This document shows, piece after piece, positions 16,833 through 26,046 of a stretch of DNA of 64,000 nucleotides. This DNA comes from Caballeronia peredens (lineage in GTDB: Bacteria > Pseudomonadota > Gammaproteobacteria > Burkholderiales > Burkholderiaceae), in assembly GCA_001544595.2 (NCBI GenBank), contig FCOH02000008.1, positions 62,001-126,000 of the forward strand, written 5' to 3'. Positions within the stretch are counted from its first letter, which is position 1; each line of letters opens with the position of its first letter. Made by a program: the position numbers and the translations under genes. Under the pieces are notes generated by a model. It made no database searches, was not told where the DNA came from, and saw only the letters and a list, made by a program, of their open reading frames with translations.

Positions 16833-17196
16833 GGCAATTCCCTAAGTGGTTTGCTGATTTGCGAATCGACGCTCGCTTGCAGTTTCGGTATAGCCTCGGA
16901 CTGGGACGCAGATTAACACAGTTCTTATTATGGTGGCATGTGCGCATTGCCACTCAATTAAAGTTTAGGGACTTTCTTCGTAACATTTGCCGATAATCCT
17001 CACGCCGTGGCGAACCATACTGGCCTAAAGACATCGTTCATTCCTCGTTCGACGCGCGCGCTGGCATCGGATGGAAAAAACGCAAAATTTTACGTCGGAA
17101 CGTTTCATGGGATGGCAACTTCGCCGCCGTTTTGCGCGACGGCGTATTTCAAACTAATTCGGGACGCAACAGGGTTATTTGGCGCGCGGCCAAAGG
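16833..17196. other. Intergenic region upstream of H-NS gene
   Basis: I see no gene in these 364 bp. Composition is more AT-rich than the neighbours. It should hold the H-NS promoter (minus strand) and the 3' end of the HugZ-like gene. No clear terminator stem was found. Confidence 0.5.
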
Positions 17197-17862
17197 TCAT
17201 CGCTGTCTCTCGAAGCAATCGATAAGCGCGGCCATCAAATCCGCTCGCGAGAGTTTGGGTTTATCGAATGTAAAACGATTGCGCGTGCTTTCGCGCAGCA
17301 AATCGGCGCCATATCGGTCTATCCCCAATAATCGGAGATTCGCGGGACGTCCGGGATAAGTTTCAGAATACTCGCAGAGCGAAAACTCCTCGTCATACGA
17401 GAGCGGCTCCAGGGAATCGAGTTCCGGACCGGCGAGCCAGCCCATCGCACCGAATCCGCCGATAAAACGCATGCGCGCAAGCGACATCACCCAGAACGAG
17501 AAATCGCCTAATTCCAGATAACGTCCGGCTTCCGGGTGATAACGCAGATAACGCCGCGCGAGCGGCACAGTGTCTCGCGCCGACGCACGCGCGAAACTCC
17601 CGAGCATGGTCAGACGCTGTCCCTCCAGCACGCCGCCCTCCGCCGCGTGCGCCACCAGAAAACCCGCGCGCGGATCGGCCTGCAGATTGCGCGTGTGTTC
17701 GGCAAGATGGCTGACGAGCAGAACCGGCATGTGATTCGCGGTCAGCGCAAACGGCAGCGCCGTCGGATAAGGAAAGCCGCTCGGCTCGCGCGAATGCGTG
17801 GCGAGTGTGCCCTCGGCCACGCGGTGCAACAGGTGAAGCGGTGCTTCCGACGGAATGTTCAT
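17197..17862 (-). CDS. HugZ-like FMN-binding split-barrel protein
   Basis: This 221-aa protein has a pyridoxamine-phosphate-oxidase-type split barrel: GTLATHSREPSGFPYPTALPFA, PVLLVSHLAEHTRNLQADPRAG and LTMLGSFARA. A C-terminal domain of DUF2470 or HugZ type follows (FSFWVMSLARMRFIGGFG and the late TFDKPKLSRADLMAAL). HugZ proteins in other bacteria bind or degrade haem using this arrangement; here the haem-binding C-terminal loop cannot be confirmed. It is a single gene divergent from the MFS permease. Confidence 0.82.
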   Translation of the reverse strand: MNIPSEAPLHLLHRVAEGTLATHSREPSGFPYPTALPFALTANHMPVLLVSHLAEHTRNLQADPRAGFLVAHAAEGGVLEGQRLTMLGSFARASARDTVPLARRYLRYHPEAGRYLELGDFSFWVMSLARMRFIGGFGAMGWLAGPELDSLEPLSYDEEFSLCEYSETYPGRPANLRLLGIDRYGADLLRESTRNRFTFDKPKLSRADLMAALIDCFERQR

Positions 17863-18016
17863 CGCGGCTCCGGGCGATAGCGAACGGGTCGGATGATGTT
17901 AATGCAGCGTGATCGAGCGTGTCTCCTGGCCGTTCGATAGAATCGAAAATCTTCGCGTCCGACGGCATCATATTCAGTTGCTTCTCGTTTCGCGCAATCT
18001 TCCGAACGGCTTCTCC

Positions 18017-19240
18017 GTGTCTGACTCCACTACCGCCGCCTCCGCCTGCGAGCCCAATCCGACGCTCGCGCTGCATCGCAGCCTTCCGCACGCCACCCGC
18101 GCCCGAGCGCGTTACGCGACCATGGCCGTCTTCTTCATCGCGGGCATGATGTACGCCTCGTGGGGCGTGCACGTGCCGACTGTGCGCGACAAGTTCGCGC
18201 TGAGCCCGGGCATGCTCTCGTTCGCGCTGCTCGCGGTCGCGGGCGGCTCGATCTTCGCGATGCTCACCACCGGATCATGGATCGCGCGCGCCGGTACGCG
18301 CACCGCGTGCATGGCAGGCGGCATCACCATGATGATCTGCGGCTCGCTCATTCTCGTGACGCCTCATTTCTGGATGCTGCTCGTCGTGCTCGCGGTATTC
18401 GGCTTCGGCATGGCCACGCTCGATGTCGCGATGAATGCCGAGGCGAGCGCGGTCGAACAGGCGCTGGGGAAGCCGATCATGTCGTCGCTGCACGGCATGT
18501 TCAGCATCGGCGGCATGGCCGGTGCGGCGGCGGGCGGCGCGCTGCTCGCGCACGGACTCGCGCCCGCGGCGCATCTCGCGCTCGCATCCGGCGTGAGTCT
18601 GCTGGTGCTGCTCGTGTCGATGCCCGCCGTGCTTCCGCACGTGCCGCATCACGACGAGCACGCGAAGGCGTCGTCGTCGAATCGCTGGCGTTCGGGCGCG
18701 CTGTGGGCGCTCGGCGGACTGGCGCTCGTCGCGCTGATCGCCGAAGGCGCGATGTACGACTGGGCCACTGTTTATATGCGCGATGTCGTCGAGGCGTCGC
18801 CTTCCGTGTCGAGCGCCGCTTACGCTGCGTTCTCCGGCGGCATGGCGGCCGGGCGCTTCGGCGGCGACGCGGTGCGCGCGCGTTTCGGCGCGCCGCAACT
18901 GATTTTCGGCAGCGCGGGGCTCGCGTTCATCGGCATGGTGATGGCGCTCGTCGTGCCGAACACCATCGTCACGATGACCGGCTTTACTTTGATGGGCCTC
19001 GGACTCGCGAACATGATGCCGGTGCTGTTCGCGGCGGCGGCGCGCGTCGAAGGCGTGACGGCGGCAGAAGGTCTCGCGCAGGTCGCGGGGCTCGCGTACT
19101 TCGGCTTGCTGCTCGGGCCAGTGCTGATCGGCGGCGTCGCGCAGATCAGCAATCTGCCGATCGGCCTGTGCGTCGTCGCGGCATGCTGCGCGGCAATCAC
19201 GCTCATCGGGCCGAAGATTCTCAGGCGCCTGAAGATCTAG
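18017..19240 (+). CDS. MFS transporter (YbjJ/fucose-permease-like)
   Basis: This roughly 407-aa permease has twelve predicted helices. It starts with a soluble N-terminus and TM1 FFIAGMMYASWGVHVPTVRDKF, typical of the YbjJ group. The SLHGMFSIGGMAGAAAGG segment in the middle matches the same group, whose substrates are mostly unknown. I chose the GTG at 18017 (VSDSTT); the open frame reaches 17909 and an internal ATG at 18121 would remove the soluble part, so the start is uncertain. A strong terminator follows. Confidence 0.88.
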   Translation: MSDSTTAASACEPNPTLALHRSLPHATRARARYATMAVFFIAGMMYASWGVHVPTVRDKFALSPGMLSFALLAVAGGSIFAMLTTGSWIARAGTRTACMAGGITMMICGSLILVTPHFWMLLVVLAVFGFGMATLDVAMNAEASAVEQALGKPIMSSLHGMFSIGGMAGAAAGGALLAHGLAPAAHLALASGVSLLVLLVSMPAVLPHVPHHDEHAKASSSNRWRSGALWALGGLALVALIAEGAMYDWATVYMRDVVEASPSVSSAAYAAFSGGMAAGRFGGDAVRARFGAPQLIFGSAGLAFIGMVMALVVPNTIVTMTGFTLMGLGLANMMPVLFAAAARVEGVTAAEGLAQVAGLAYFGLLLGPVLIGGVAQISNLPIGLCVVAACCAAITLIGPKILRRLKI

Positions 19241-19251
19241 ACGCGCATAAA

Positions 19252-19284
19252 AAAACGCGCGGATCTTGCGAATCCGCGCGTTTT
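19252..19284. terminator. Bidirectional terminator, MFS gene / livK-type gene
   Basis: AAAACGCGCGGAT and ATCCGCGCGTTTT form a 13-bp stem around CTTGCGA. It lies between two convergent genes and should end both. Confidence 0.9.
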
Positions 19285-19307
19285 CCGGGACCGGAGTCCT
19301 GCGTGAC

Positions 19308-20453
19308 TTACATCTTCACGACGTCGAGCAGCGTCTTCTTGCCCTTCTTGTAGTCGTACAGCGAGATCACGCCGTGCTTCAGATCGCCCTTCGAATCGAA
19401 GGAGGTCTGGCCGATCACGCCCTTGTAGTCCGTGTTCGGCATCGCGGCGAGGATCTTGGCCGGATCGACCGAGTTCGCACGCTTCATCGCGTCGACGATG
19501 ATGTACACCGCGTCATACGTGAACGGCGCGTAGATCTGGATCGGCTGGCCGAAGCGCTTCTGGAACTTGGCCGCGAAAGCCGAGCCGCCTTCCATCTTCT
19601 CGAGCGCCATGCCTGCTTCCGAGCACACGATGTTGTCGGTCGCGTCGCCGGCCAGGTCAGCCAGCTTTTCCGTGCAGACGCCGTCGCCCGCGAGAACCTT
19701 CGCGCGCAGGCCGAGCTGCTTCGCCTGCTTGGCGAACGGGCCGCCGGTTGCGTCCATGCCGCCGTACATCACGGCGTCGGGGTTTTCGCCCTTGATCTTG
19801 GTCAGAATCGCGCGGAAGTCGACAGCCTTGTCGTTCGTCGCGTCATGCGAGATCACCTTCAGGCCGAGCGACTTGGCGGTCTTCTCGAACTCGTTCGCGA
19901 GGCCCTGGCCGTACGCGGTCGAGTCGTCGACGACAGCGACAGTTTTCACCTTCAGATTCTTCGCCGCGTAGTTGGCGAGCGCCGGACCTTGCTGCGCATC
20001 GGTCGCAACGACGCGGTACGTCGTCTTGAAGCCTTGCTGCGTGTAAGCCGGGTTCGTTGCCGACGGCGAAATCTGGACGATGCCTGCGTCGCTGTAAATC
20101 TTCGACGCCGGGATCGACGTGCCGGAGTTCAGGTGGCCGACGACGGCAACGACCTTGTCGTCGACGAGCTTCTGCGCGACTTGCGTGGCGGTACGCGGGT
20201 CAGCGGCGTCGTCTTGCGGGTCCAGTTGCAGCGTGATCTTCTCGCCGCCGATCGTGAGACCCTTTGCGTTGATCTCTTCGACTGCGAGCCGCGCGCCGTT
20301 TTCGTTGTCCTTGCCCAGGTGAGCAATCCCGCCGGTCAGCGGAGCGACGTGACCGATCTTGACGACCTGGTCGGCTGCTGCGGACGTTGCCAACGTAGCG
20401 AACAGCACGGCTGCGGCGCTGATCGGCAACAGTTTGTGAAGCTTGGTGTTCAT
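19308..20453 (-). CDS. Branched-chain amino acid ABC transporter binding protein
   Basis: This 381-aa periplasmic protein has a signal peptide (MNTKLHKLLPISAAAVLFATLATSAAA, mature from DQVVKIGH). The Leu/Ile/Val-binding fold is clear: GHVAPLTGGIAHLGKDNENGARLA, VVAVVGHLNSGTSIPASKIY, QISPSATNPAYT, and a single disulphide-type Cys pair (GVCTEK and IVCSEA). It feeds a LivHMGF-type permease that is not in the window, so it is an orphan binding protein or part of a dispersed system. ATG 20453 is chosen for the signal peptide. Confidence 0.94.
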   Translation of the reverse strand: MNTKLHKLLPISAAAVLFATLATSAAADQVVKIGHVAPLTGGIAHLGKDNENGARLAVEEINAKGLTIGGEKITLQLDPQDDAADPRTATQVAQKLVDDKVVAVVGHLNSGTSIPASKIYSDAGIVQISPSATNPAYTQQGFKTTYRVVATDAQQGPALANYAAKNLKVKTVAVVDDSTAYGQGLANEFEKTAKSLGLKVISHDATNDKAVDFRAILTKIKGENPDAVMYGGMDATGGPFAKQAKQLGLRAKVLAGDGVCTEKLADLAGDATDNIVCSEAGMALEKMEGGSAFAAKFQKRFGQPIQIYAPFTYDAVYIIVDAMKRANSVDPAKILAAMPNTDYKGVIGQTSFDSKGDLKHGVISLYDYKKGKKTLLDVVKM

Positions 20454-20997
20454 GTAAGTCTCCAGTTTCGGTCCCAAAAACAACGTAATCGCCCTGTGCC
20501 CCGTCTTTCATCACGATCGCTCAGTCCCGTGGACGACCACGCCGGATGCATCGTCATGCACTTGGCAAGTCCTTCTGGCCAGCCGTTTTTGGCGGCCGCC
20601 ATCCGCACTGCGCGCAAGTGTAGGGTTGTCAAATTAATTTAGGGAAGTTTTTTAGGATAGTGGTGTCACTACCGATTAACCGCCTGTTGTGATACGCCGC
20701 CGTTTGTGGTGGCGTTTGCGCGAAGATGCCCTGTACATGCGGGTTTCCGCGACATCGGTGCGCAAAGGTTTGGGCTTCATTCAAGTTTGACGCGAGGCCG
20801 CCGATAATCTCTGCCCTTCGGCATCATTACCCTGTTTTTTAACGCGCGTTTTTAGTCTGTGTTTAGATCGGCGCCTCTAAAATCGGCTCGCGCGTCAAAG
20901 CGCGTGCCCGGGCCGCCGCGAGCGTCCAGGGCGACTGAAAGGGAAAGCTGGCACACTCGCCCCCGACGACTTTTTCACACGTACAAGGAGCTTCGAC
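20454..20997. other. Intergenic region between livK-type and dlh genes
   Basis: These 544 bp contain no convincing ORF. On the minus strand TTGACA near 20636 could be a -35 for the binding-protein gene, and an imperfect palindrome (TAGTGGTGTCACTAC, near 20660) might be an operator. The right side leads to a GTG start of the hydrolase with AAGGAG upstream. Confidence 0.4.
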
Positions 20998-21702
20998 GTG
21001 ACCGTATCAGTGACTTCCCGCTGGTTCGACATTCCCACCGATGACGGCAGCTTCCAGGGCTATCTCGCGCTGCCGAAGACGGGCACCGGCCCCGCCGTGA
21101 TCATCCTGCAGGAGATCTTCGGCGTGAACGGCCATATCCGCAGCGTCGCGGATCAATACGCCGCCGACGGCTATGTCGCGCTCGCGCCCGATGTCTTCTG
21201 GCGCACGCAACCGCGCGTCGAGCTGGGCTACGAAGGCGCGGACCGCGAAAAGGCGATGGAACTGCTGCAGAAGACTCAACTGGACCCCGCGGTCGCCGAT
21301 GTCGGCGCGGCGGCGAAGGCGCTGCGCGCGCTGCCGGAAGTGACGGGCAAGGTCGCGGCGATCGGCTACTGCTTCGGCGGCCGGCTCGCGTATCTCGCGG
21401 CGGCGCAAGGTTCGGTGGATCTGGCGGTGGCGTACTACGGCGGCGGCATTCAGAACGCGCTCGACCGCGCCGACCGGATCAAGGTGCCGATGCAGTTCCA
21501 CTACGGCGAACTCGACGCGCACATTCCCGCCGATGCCGTCGACGCGGTACGCCAGAAGTTCGCCGGCCGCAAGGATGCCGAACTGTACGTGTATCCGCAG
21601 GCCGATCACGGCTTCAACTGCGGCGATCGCGCGTCGTATAGCGCGAAGGCGTCAGGTCTCGCGCACGGACGCACGCTGACCTTCCTCGGTGAGCATCTGT
21701 AA
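20998..21702 (+). CDS. Dienelactone hydrolase family protein
   Basis: This 234-aa alpha/beta hydrolase has the dienelactone hydrolase triad: nucleophile Cys in IGYCFGGRLAY, Asp in YGELDAHIP and His in YPQADHGFNC. These enzymes open the lactone ring in the chlorocatechol and 3-oxoadipate branches, but many members act on other esters. There are no aromatic-degradation genes beside it, so the substrate is open. It starts at GTG with a good AAGGAG ribosome site. A GC-rich hairpin follows the stop. Confidence 0.93.
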   Translation: MTVSVTSRWFDIPTDDGSFQGYLALPKTGTGPAVIILQEIFGVNGHIRSVADQYAADGYVALAPDVFWRTQPRVELGYEGADREKAMELLQKTQLDPAVADVGAAAKALRALPEVTGKVAAIGYCFGGRLAYLAAAQGSVDLAVAYYGGGIQNALDRADRIKVPMQFHYGELDAHIPADAVDAVRQKFAGRKDAELYVYPQADHGFNCGDRASYSAKASGLAHGRTLTFLGEHL

Positions 21703-21714
21703 TAGAAGCGAAAC

Positions 21715-21738
21715 GGCGCGCGTCGCGAAGCGCGCGCC
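21715..21738 (+). terminator. GC-rich hairpin after dienelactone hydrolase gene
   Basis: GGCGCGCG and CGCGCGCC form an 8-bp stem. There is no U-run, so it is a weak or rho-assisted terminator candidate. Confidence 0.4.
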
Positions 21739-21767
21739 GGTTGGACTGCGCCGCCGGCCGGCGGCCG

Positions 21768-21950
21768 CTATATCAGCGCGGGCAGCCCTTCGACGAGCAG
21801 AAACGCAGCGAGCACGCCCAGAAGCGCGCCGAACACCCGCAGCGCGTTGTTCTTGAAATGCGTGGCGCAGGGAATGGCCCCGAGAAACAGCGCGCCGGCG
21901 AGCGCCATCGGGATGATCAGAATGAAGTCGCCGATCGTGAAATACGTCAT
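21768..21950 (-). CDS. Small two-helix membrane protein
   Basis: This 60-aa protein is almost entirely two hydrophobic helices (DFILIIPMALAGALFLGA and LRVFGALLGVLAAFLLVEG) joined by a short loop with HFKNN. The ATG has GGGAG at good distance. Such small proteins are common in Burkholderiaceae and usually unnamed. I cannot assign a function. It is transcribed convergently with dlh and stands apart from the MFS gene. Confidence 0.65.
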   Translation of the reverse strand: MTYFTIGDFILIIPMALAGALFLGAIPCATHFKNNALRVFGALLGVLAAFLLVEGLPALI

Positions 21951-22174
21951 AGTGCGTCTCCCATCGTCCAGCTTGTCGCTTTGGGTCGTCCAGCGAAGAA
22001 ACCGCCTCGACGATTCGAGTATAGGCCGCGCCCGACGGAGCGTAGGTCCTTCTTCGTGCGATGGGAAACGATTGCGCCAACGAAGCCTTATGCCATAAGG
22101 CGCTGCGCGGAACGTTATTAAGCGGACACGTAAAAACCCTTAGATTCCTCTTATTTCAATCGGCTTTCGTCCGC

Positions 22175-23437
22175 TCACGCGGCGCTGGCTCGTTCACGCC
22201 GGTTCAGGAATGCCGCGCCCGCCAGCCCGACGAGCAGCAGCGCCCCGATCAGCGCGGCCACGCCGGGCCAGCCGAACGCGGTCCAGAAATGACCGCCGTA
22301 TGATCCGATCAAACTCGACCCGATGTAATACGCGAGCAGATAGAGCGCCGCGGCCTGCCCCTTCGCCTGCGCCGCGAGCCGTCCGACCCAGCCGCTCGCG
22401 ACCGAGTGCCCGGCGAAGAAGCCGAACGTCAGGCACGCGATGCCCGCGATGATCACCGGCAGCGCGTACGACAAGGTGAGCGCGATGCCGAGCATCATCA
22501 GCAGGAGGCTCGCGATCAGCACGCGGCCGCGTCCGAAGACATCGGCCATCTTGCCGGACCAGGGCGACGCGATCACGCCGGTCAGATACACGGTGAAGAT
22601 TGCGCCGATCTGCGTCTGGTTCAGCCGAAACGGCGCGCCGAGCAGCCGGTAGCCGACGTAGTTGTAAAGCGTGACGAAGCTGCCCATCAGCACGAAGCCG
22701 ATCAGAAACAGAAACGGCAGGCCGCCATGCCGCAAATGCCCGGCGAGCGAGCGCCGATGATGCGCGAACCCGACGCCGCGTCGCGGTTTGAAGCGCCGCG
22801 ACGGCGGCAGCAGCGCGCGGAACGCGAGCGTCGCGAGCAGGCCGAGCAGCCCGATCCCGCCGATCGCGACGCGCCAGCCGAACAGATCCGCGAGGATGCC
22901 GCTGATCACGCGCCCCGCCATCCCGCCGATGGCCGTGCCGCCGACGTACAGACCCATCGCGAGCCCGAGCCCTTCCGGATGCACTTCCTCGGCGAGATAT
23001 GCCATCGCGACCGCCGGCACGCCGCCGAGCGCGAAGCCTTCGAGCGCGCGCACGACGAGCAGCGCGTGCCAGTCGGGCAGCAGCGCCGCGACGACCGTGA
23101 GCACCGACGACGCAAGCAGCGAGAGCGTCATCAGCCGGTGACGGCTCCAGCTTTCCGACACGAATCCGGCGATGAAAATGGCGATCGCCAGCGCCGCCGT
23201 GCTCACCGACACCGAAAGCGCGCTGACCGCCGGACTCACGCCGAACGCCTTCGTGAACTCGGGAAGCAGCGGCTGCACGCAATACAGCAGCGAAAACGTC
23301 GCATAGCCGGCAAAGAGCAGCGCGAGCGACGCACGCCAGTAGGCGCGCGAACCGCGTTCGAGATAGGGCGCCGGGTCGGCGGAACGCTCGGCGTCGCCTG
23401 CGGAATCCGGGCGCTGCGGCGCGGGTGAAGCTGTCAC
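22175..23437 (-). CDS. MFS transporter (YnfM/arabinose-efflux-like)
   Basis: This 420-aa permease has twelve helices with a soluble charged N-terminus. Motif A appears as GFVSESWSRHRLM after TM2, and the second-half equivalent is GKMADVFGRGRVL. The LPEFTKAFGVSP loop after TM1 is typical of the YnfM group of drug/sugar efflux permeases. Substrate unknown. The gene is monocistronic, with its promoter in the 324 bp to the right. Confidence 0.9.
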   Translation of the reverse strand: MTASPAPQRPDSAGDAERSADPAPYLERGSRAYWRASLALLFAGYATFSLLYCVQPLLPEFTKAFGVSPAVSALSVSVSTAALAIAIFIAGFVSESWSRHRLMTLSLLASSVLTVVAALLPDWHALLVVRALEGFALGGVPAVAMAYLAEEVHPEGLGLAMGLYVGGTAIGGMAGRVISGILADLFGWRVAIGGIGLLGLLATLAFRALLPPSRRFKPRRGVGFAHHRRSLAGHLRHGGLPFLFLIGFVLMGSFVTLYNYVGYRLLGAPFRLNQTQIGAIFTVYLTGVIASPWSGKMADVFGRGRVLIASLLLMMLGIALTLSYALPVIIAGIACLTFGFFAGHSVASGWVGRLAAQAKGQAAALYLLAYYIGSSLIGSYGGHFWTAFGWPGVAALIGALLLVGLAGAAFLNRRERASAA

Positions 23438-23761
23438 GTTTTAAGTCTCCGCTGACAAAAGTCCTAAACGATACGCCGGTCTAAGGGTTTTGCCTAATAC
23501 AGCGACGGCTTCCGGACGACGATCACCGAGTAATTGCTGCCGTCCGTCTGCGATCGACAACATAACGCGGCGATTGCCATCGCGCCGGCGCGCCACGATG
23601 CGCTAAAGTAAGAGCACAATCGTTCATGAAAGCCGCGCGTGTCGCGCTTCCCGCAACAAAGACGCGGCGATTGTCTGGTGCACGAGCCGTGAAAAGCCTG
23701 TGCTTGGTGAAATATATGACCGGCGCTTGATCCTCAGCCGGCGTTGAAACGGGGATTCATC
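23438..23761. other. Intergenic region upstream of MFS gene and 23762 gene
   Basis: I see no gene in these 324 bp. They should carry divergent promoters. CTAAGG-type repeats near 23480 are short and not clearly an operator. Confidence 0.4.
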
Positions 23762-23974
23762 ATGCAAATCGGTTCGATTGTCCGCTCAGTGCATATTGCC
23801 GTGCCTCAGGGTGCGCGCGGCATCGTGATGCGTATTCTTGGCGACATGGCGATGGTCGCGTGGTATGCCGGCGAGCCCGGCGTGACCAAACTGCTCAATA
23901 CCGAGCCGTTTTTTCTCGAAGACCTGATCGATACCGGCGACATCGTGCGTCCGGCGAATACGGTCGTTCATTGA
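23762..23974 (+). CDS. Small KOW-like protein of unknown function
   Basis: This 70-aa protein is likely a single SH3-like barrel: MQIGSIVRSVHIAVPQGARG, IVMRILGDMAMVAWY and the late FFLEDLIDTGDIVRP. The G-x-IV and VxW pattern recalls KOW or CarD-like small barrels. I do not recognise the family. ATG 23762 has GGGG upstream; an ATG at 23744 in the same frame would add MKRGFI. It lies 63 bp before the kinase gene in the same direction and could be co-transcribed. Confidence 0.55.
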   Translation: MQIGSIVRSVHIAVPQGARGIVMRILGDMAMVAWYAGEPGVTKLLNTEPFFLEDLIDTGDIVRPANTVVH

Positions 23975-24037
23975 GAAAACGGCGCGCAGCATCGATGTGC
24001 TGATGCCCTGCGCGCCTGGCGAGGGCACAATGCCGGG

Positions 24038-25069
24038 ATGAACCCCAATCATCCCGATTTGCCAGTCGCGCCCTCAGACGACGCGCCACCCTTCGCCGGG
24101 CTCACGCCCGAACGCGTTCTCGATGCGCTCGACAGCGTGCTGATGCCCGCGGGCGCACGCACGGACGGCCGCCTGCTGCCGCTCAACAGTTACGAAAATC
24201 GCGTGTATCAGGTGGGCGTGGAAGACGGCGCGCCGGTCGTCGCGAAGTTTTATCGGCCGAACCGGTGGTCGAACGCGGCGATTCTGGAAGAACATGCGTT
24301 CGTCGCGAGTCTCGTCGAACGCGAGATTCCGGCGGTTCCCGCGCGCACGCTCGAAGGCGCGACGCTGCACGAATTCGACGGCTTTCGCTTCTCCATCTTT
24401 GAGCGGCGCGGCGGACGCGCGCCCGATCTCGATCGCCGCGACACGCTCGAATGGCTCGGGCGCTTCATCGGGCGGATTCACGCGGTGGGCGCGATCGAGC
24501 CGTATCGCGAACGGCCGACGCTCGACATCGCCACGTTCGGCTACGAGCCGCGCGATTATCTGCTGACGCACGGCTTCATTCCCGCCGATGTGCGCGCGGC
24601 CTGGGAAGCGGTGGTCGCGATGGCGCTCGAAGGCGTCGCGCAATGTTTCGACCGCGCCGGCGACGTGCGCGCTCTTCGCCTGCACGGCGACTGTCATCCG
24701 AGCAACGTGCTGTGGACCGACGCAGGCCCGCATTTCGTCGATTTCGACGACAGCCGCATGGCGCCCGCGATCCAGGATCTGTGGCTGCTGCTGCCCGCCG
24801 GGCGCGCGGACGCATCGAGCGCGCTCGCCGATCTCCTCGCGGGATACGAAGACTTCTGCGAGTTCGATCCGCGCGAACTGCATCTCGTCGAAGCGCTGCG
24901 CACGTTGCGGCTGATTCATTACTCGGCGTGGCTCGCGCGCCGCTGGAACGATCCGGCGTTCCCGGCCGCCTTCCCGTGGTTCAACTCGCAGCGTTACTGG
25001 GAAGAACGCATCCTCGAACTGCGCGAGCAGGTCGGCGCGATGCAGGAAGGCCCGCTCTGGCCCGTTTGA
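24038..25069 (+). CDS. srkA: Stress response kinase SrkA (YihE) family
   Basis: This 343-aa protein kinase of the aminoglycoside-phosphotransferase fold matches SrkA/YihE. Landmarks are LPLNSYENRVYQVG near the ATP site, VVAKFYRPNRWS (catalytic Lys), LHGDCHPSNVLW (catalytic loop) and HFVDFDDSRMAPAIQDLW (metal-binding Asp). E. coli YihE protects against stress-induced death linked to Cpx and MazEF. Length is normal. It is likely in one unit with the small gene upstream. Confidence 0.93.
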   Translation: MNPNHPDLPVAPSDDAPPFAGLTPERVLDALDSVLMPAGARTDGRLLPLNSYENRVYQVGVEDGAPVVAKFYRPNRWSNAAILEEHAFVASLVEREIPAVPARTLEGATLHEFDGFRFSIFERRGGRAPDLDRRDTLEWLGRFIGRIHAVGAIEPYRERPTLDIATFGYEPRDYLLTHGFIPADVRAAWEAVVAMALEGVAQCFDRAGDVRALRLHGDCHPSNVLWTDAGPHFVDFDDSRMAPAIQDLWLLLPAGRADASSALADLLAGYEDFCEFDPRELHLVEALRTLRLIHYSAWLARRWNDPAFPAAFPWFNSQRYWEERILELREQVGAMQEGPLWPV

Positions 25070-25135
25070 AATTTTTCGTCACATCCGCGCACTGTCAGGC
25101 AATCGCAAAATATTGAAAAGCGATTTCCTGCGTGT

Positions 25136-25154
25136 AATGATAACAATTCTCATT
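25136..25154. promoter_or_regulatory. Fur box upstream of PepSY membrane gene
   Basis: AATGATAACAATTCTCATT is a 19-bp near-match to the Fur consensus (GATAATGATAATCATTATC, shifted). It lies 100 bp before the GTG of the PepSY-associated gene, so iron-repressed expression is likely. Confidence 0.8.
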
Positions 25155-25254
25155 CGCTCGCTTCCCGTCGATCGCCGCGCTCAGAGCCGCGTCCAGCCGA
25201 TCGGAGCGTGGTTTTGCCTGTCGAATTTCGAATAATTCATTCCCGGAGAGACGC

Positions 25255-25980
25255 GTGAACGCGCCTGACACCCTCAATCCGCAGCCGCCCGTGACGAGCG
25301 GCGCGCATTATCGCCCGCATGGCCGGCTGATCGACGACGCCGAGCAATTCGTGCGCAAGAACCGCTCGCGGCGCTCGACGTTCCTCAAATGGCTGCGCAA
25401 GGTGCACGGCTGGATCGGCTTGTGGGGCGCGTTGCTCGGCTTGCTGTTCGGCATGACGGGCTTTCTGCTGAATCACCGCGCGCCGCCGCTGCGGATTTCC
25501 ACCGGCGAGCCGCAGGTCGCGCAGATGCAGATGCCGCTGCCCGCCGAGGGCTTCAAGACGCCGCGCGACATGGGCGCATGGCTCAAGAAGGAACTGAAGA
25601 TCGAAGGCAATCTCGGACGCACGAAGCGCGAGCCGGCGCATCCGGTCGGCTGGGGCGACAAGAGCACGATGCAGCCGGAGCAATGGTCGGTGATGGTGGC
25701 GTCGCCGGGCGGCAGCGTGATGGCCGAGTACTGGGTGGGCAACAACTTCGTCTCGGTGAAGCGCACCGAGAACACCTTCCTCGCGATGATGACCAACCTG
25801 CACAAGGGCGTGGGCCTGAGCGTGGGCTGGGTGCTGCTCATCGATACGTTCGCGGGCAGCATCATCCTGCTCTCGCTGACGGGCGTGCTGCTCTGGACCG
25901 AGCTCAACAAGCGCCGCACGGCGGGCGTGGTGATCGTGGCGGCATCGCTGATTGCGGCGCTCGTCTGCGGGTTGATGTGA
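25255..25980 (+). CDS. PepSY-associated membrane protein (iron-linked)
   Basis: This 241-aa protein has about three membrane helices: LHGWIGLWGALLGLLFGMTGF-type TM1 (HGW motif), a periplasmic PepSY-like loop of about 110 residues, SVGWVLLIDTFAGSIILLSLTG and a final helix to the C-terminus. Conserved His residues at the ends of TM1 and before TM2 (NLHKG) suggest haem or metal interaction. Members sit next to TonB-dependent siderophore receptors and may act as membrane reductases. A Fur box precedes it. Start is GTG at 25255. Confidence 0.82.
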   Translation: MNAPDTLNPQPPVTSGAHYRPHGRLIDDAEQFVRKNRSRRSTFLKWLRKVHGWIGLWGALLGLLFGMTGFLLNHRAPPLRISTGEPQVAQMQMPLPAEGFKTPRDMGAWLKKELKIEGNLGRTKREPAHPVGWGDKSTMQPEQWSVMVASPGGSVMAEYWVGNNFVSVKRTENTFLAMMTNLHKGVGLSVGWVLLIDTFAGSIILLSLTGVLLWTELNKRRTAGVVIVAASLIAALVCGLM

Positions 25981-26046
25981 AGCGCGGGAAGCCGAGCTCA
26001 AGCATTTGCGTGTTCCCGGCCTGGCTGGCCGAGAACCGCCTCTGCA